A stretch of 6,616 nt of DNA from Rickettsiales bacterium (lineage in GTDB: Bacteria > Pseudomonadota > Alphaproteobacteria > Rickettsiales > UBA3002): contig PBPD01000160.1 in assembly GCA_002725445.1 (NCBI GenBank), forward strand, positions 1-6,616. The letters are read 5' to 3'. Below are positions 5,530 to 6,616 of this stretch, piece by piece (position 1 is the stretch's first letter; every line of letters begins with the position of its first letter). The position numbers were made by a program, and so were the translations under genes. The notes under the pieces are model-generated. The model saw only the letters and a list, made by a program, of their open reading frames with translations, had not been told where the DNA came from and did not search any database.

Positions 5530-5745
5530 CTACTTAGCCCACTTCACCATTGCATCATGCCTTAAGGCGCACATATAGTAGGCTTCCACCAGATACATGG
5601 TATAATTGTGCGTGTTACGGCTTTCAGGCCGCTCTAGTGCCTCGCACCTAGTCAAAGCGGCGGCGGGCGGCTTCACCTTCGGCAATGCGGTCTGTGATTG
5701 CGCGCACGCTGTCAGGAGCATAGACAGGGCTATCCATTTCATCAT
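5530..5745 (-). CDS. Rz1-like outer-membrane spanin lipoprotein
   Basis: A 71-residue lipoprotein from ATG 5745: MMKWIALSMLLTAC, with a lipobox LTAC and lipidated Cys14. The mature part is Pro-rich (LPKVKPPAAALTRCEALERPE) and ends with YYMCALRHDAMVKWAK, the C-terminal pattern of o-spanins in many tailed phages (Cys, then RHDA and W). In the last step of lysis it sits in the outer membrane, binds the inner-membrane spanin and helps fuse or disrupt the envelope. GGAG (5754-5757) lies 8 nt before the start. A frame extension to ATG 5775 lacks such a site and would put charged residues before the signal. It starts inside the i-spanin gene, out of frame, with 98 bp shared. Confidence 0.82.
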   Translation of the reverse strand: MMKWIALSMLLTACAQSQTALPKVKPPAAALTRCEALERPESRNTHNYTMYLVEAYYMCALRHDAMVKWAK

Positions 5746-5965
5746 GATTACTTCTCCGAAATACGTTAAGGCCATGATCTAAATCAAGCCCGATCGAATG
5801 GGTGCGTTCTTGCTCCCTCACCTGCTCATTAATAGCGCGTTGCAGCTCGTCAGCCTTGTCAGCGTCCACAAATGCCTTATGCACTCGCCAGCCGACAGTC
5901 ACGCACAGGGCGACCGCGCCAAAGATGGCCAGGAGCTTCCAGTATTTTATAAGCCAGATAAGCAT
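5648..5965 (-). CDS. Rz-like inner-membrane spanin
   Basis: A 105-residue protein with one N-terminal membrane helix (about 4-26, WLIKYWKLLAIFG onward) and a charged periplasmic part likely to form a coiled coil (about 30-56, DADKADELQRAINEQVREQE). This is the i-spanin plan. It partners with the lipoprotein encoded in the overlapping frame to span the periplasm and destroy the outer membrane after the endolysin acts. Its start overlaps the end of the endolysin gene by 19 bp, with GGAG 8 nt before ATG 5965, and the Rz1-like start is nested in its 3' third. Sequence identity among Rz proteins is low, so the call rests on topology, order and nesting, which together are strong. Confidence 0.82.
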   Translation of the reverse strand: MLIWLIKYWKLLAIFGAVALCVTVGWRVHKAFVDADKADELQRAINEQVREQERTHSIGLDLDHGLNVFRRSNHDEMDSPVYAPDSVRAITDRIAEGEAARRRFD

Positions 5966-6402
5966 AGCTCTCGCTCCGCTTGACGGCGGCGCACTAAGCC
6001 GCGCAATTTCTTGCCTTTCGCATACACCCAGCGGGGCAGCTCATTGCACGCACCTGCATAGTCGCCTGCTTTTAACTTCCGCAATAAGGTGGAGCTGGCA
6101 AATTGGGTTTCGCCTACATTGAAAACGAACGAAATCAACGCCGCCTTGGTTTCTGGCGATAAGGGCACATCTACGCGGCGATCTACCGCATCAGCCGCTA
6201 CCCGCAAATCTGCTTTAAGCAGATGATAGCACTCTTTATCGGTGTACACGTCGCCCATTTCAGCGGTCAGCGTGTGGCCATAACATACGGTAGGAATACC
6301 AACGGGATCGAGATAGGCTGTATTCTCTCTGCCCTCCCAAAACGCCACCAGTGGCGCTGCCATCAACATGGTTGCAGCTGCCAGAGCTTTACCTTTTTTC
6401 AT
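5947..6402 (-). CDS. Phage endolysin, GH24 lysozyme with N-terminal SAR-type anchor
   Basis: A 151-residue muramidase that cuts the glycan of peptidoglycan. The GH24 triad is present with exact T4-lysozyme spacing: Glu23, Asp32 and Thr38 (WEGRENTAYLDPVGIPT), followed by VCYGHT as in phage 21 R21. Later landmarks are ALISFVFNVG (about 105-114), LNKLKAGDY-like LLRKLKAGDY and the final GLVRRRQAERELCL. Residues 6-22 are Ala-rich and mildly hydrophobic after MKKGK, without a cleavage site, as in signal-arrest-release endolysins, which are exported by Sec and freed from the membrane when the holin collapses the potential. ATG 6402 has a G-rich site (GGGGGTGG) directly upstream. A GTG at 6432 would add ten residues but has no better site. 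It overlaps the holin by 14 bp and the spanin by 19 bp. Confidence 0.93.
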   Translation of the reverse strand: MKKGKALAAATMLMAAPLVAFWEGRENTAYLDPVGIPTVCYGHTLTAEMGDVYTDKECYHLLKADLRVAADAVDRRVDVPLSPETKAALISFVFNVGETQFASSTLLRKLKAGDYAGACNELPRWVYAKGKKLRGLVRRRQAERELCLSGL

Positions 6403-6616
6403 ACCACCCCCGCAATTTAGATATAATGCCACACGCCCATTTGCCTACGCGCTCCTGAAACTTTGGCCACAACACCACTATTTGCATAAGCAAATAGCTT
6501 ATGGTGATGACAGCCACCGCAATGGATAGCAGCTCGTTCCATTGCTCTAATGTGAATACTGCTGTTGTCCCCCCTGCCGCTATAGCACCTTTTTCTATAG
6601 CCGCTCTTATCTCGTT
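6389..6616 (-). CDS. Putative holin, C-terminal part (start outside window)
   Basis: Seventy-five codons are visible, from the right edge to TAA at 6389-6391, and the start lies outside the window. The part reads NEIRAAIEKGAIAAGG, then TLEQWNELL, a single clear membrane helix (about visible residues 32-52, LSIAVAVITISYLLMQIVVLW) and a basic tail ending KLRGWYEKR. The layout, an EW/QW motif before the helix and a basic C-terminus, resembles T7-type (gp17.5) holins. Holins oligomerise in the inner membrane and time lysis. The gene overlaps the endolysin start by 14 bp in another frame, which implies translational coupling. An upstream hydrophobic segment outside the window could change the class. 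It could also be another small membrane protein, but its place before the endolysin argues for a holin. Confidence 0.68.
   Translation of the reverse strand, partial: NEIRAAIEKGAIAAGGTTAVFTLEQWNELLSIAVAVITISYLLMQIVVLWPKFQERVGKWACGIISKLRGWYEKR

Larger units (their letters stand above)
5177..6616. mobile_element. End of a probable prophage (lysis module) next to tRNA-Arg
   Basis: Every gene from 5278 to the right edge is on the minus strand, and four of the five are phage lysis genes in the usual order. The block starts directly after the 3' end of tRNA-Arg, a common integration target for tyrosine integrases. The left limit is inferred, and the element continues past the window. No integrase or second att copy is visible here, so a phage remnant is not excluded, though every lysis gene in view is intact. 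Confidence 0.72.

Overview
The window looks like an alphaproteobacterial chromosome that runs into the end of an integrated phage. The 41-residue ribosomal protein L36 (1468-1593) is the cysteine-free alphaproteobacterial type, and its N-terminus (MKVLSSLKSAKTRDK) resembles Rickettsiales versions. The processive family 2 glycosyltransferase and the ankyrin protein fit that group, including host-associated lineages. The genus cannot be fixed from sequence alone.

Left part (1-5176), chromosomal. A membrane glycosyltransferase enters from the left edge and ends at 1386. Next is rpmJ, with a clean sigma70-type promoter and a probable terminator. A large ankyrin-repeat protein follows (1687-3762); it carries an unrecognised, internally duplicated N-terminal module and an unrecognised C-terminal half. 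Convergent to it is a two-gene stress-type operon on the minus strand: an HVA1/DUF2945 Tudor-like protein followed by a general-stress-protein-26 flavin-binding protein. A secreted OmpA-fold-like protein (4579-5001, minus) and tRNA-Arg(ACG) (5100-5176, plus) are transcribed divergently from back-to-back promoters.

Right part (5177-6616), phage-derived. All genes are on the minus strand and read towards the 3' end of the tRNA: holin (cut by the right edge), SAR-type GH24 endolysin, i-spanin (Rz-like), nested o-spanin (Rz1-like), then a previously easy-to-miss 44-residue lipoprotein. The first four overlap one another and form a complete lysis cassette: the holin acts on the inner membrane, the endolysin cuts peptidoglycan and the spanins disrupt the outer membrane. 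The short non-coding stretches here are rich in symmetry: two 12-bp direct repeats just past the tRNA (5210-5240) and a cluster of dyads between the lipoprotein and the o-spanin (5420-5520). The layout, with the tRNA 3' end facing phage genes, suggests prophage integration at tRNA-Arg, although no second att copy or integrase is inside the window.

No CRISPR array, insertion sequence or rRNA was seen. The least explained parts are the ankyrin protein's flanking domains, the 44-residue lipoprotein and the dyad/repeat clusters.
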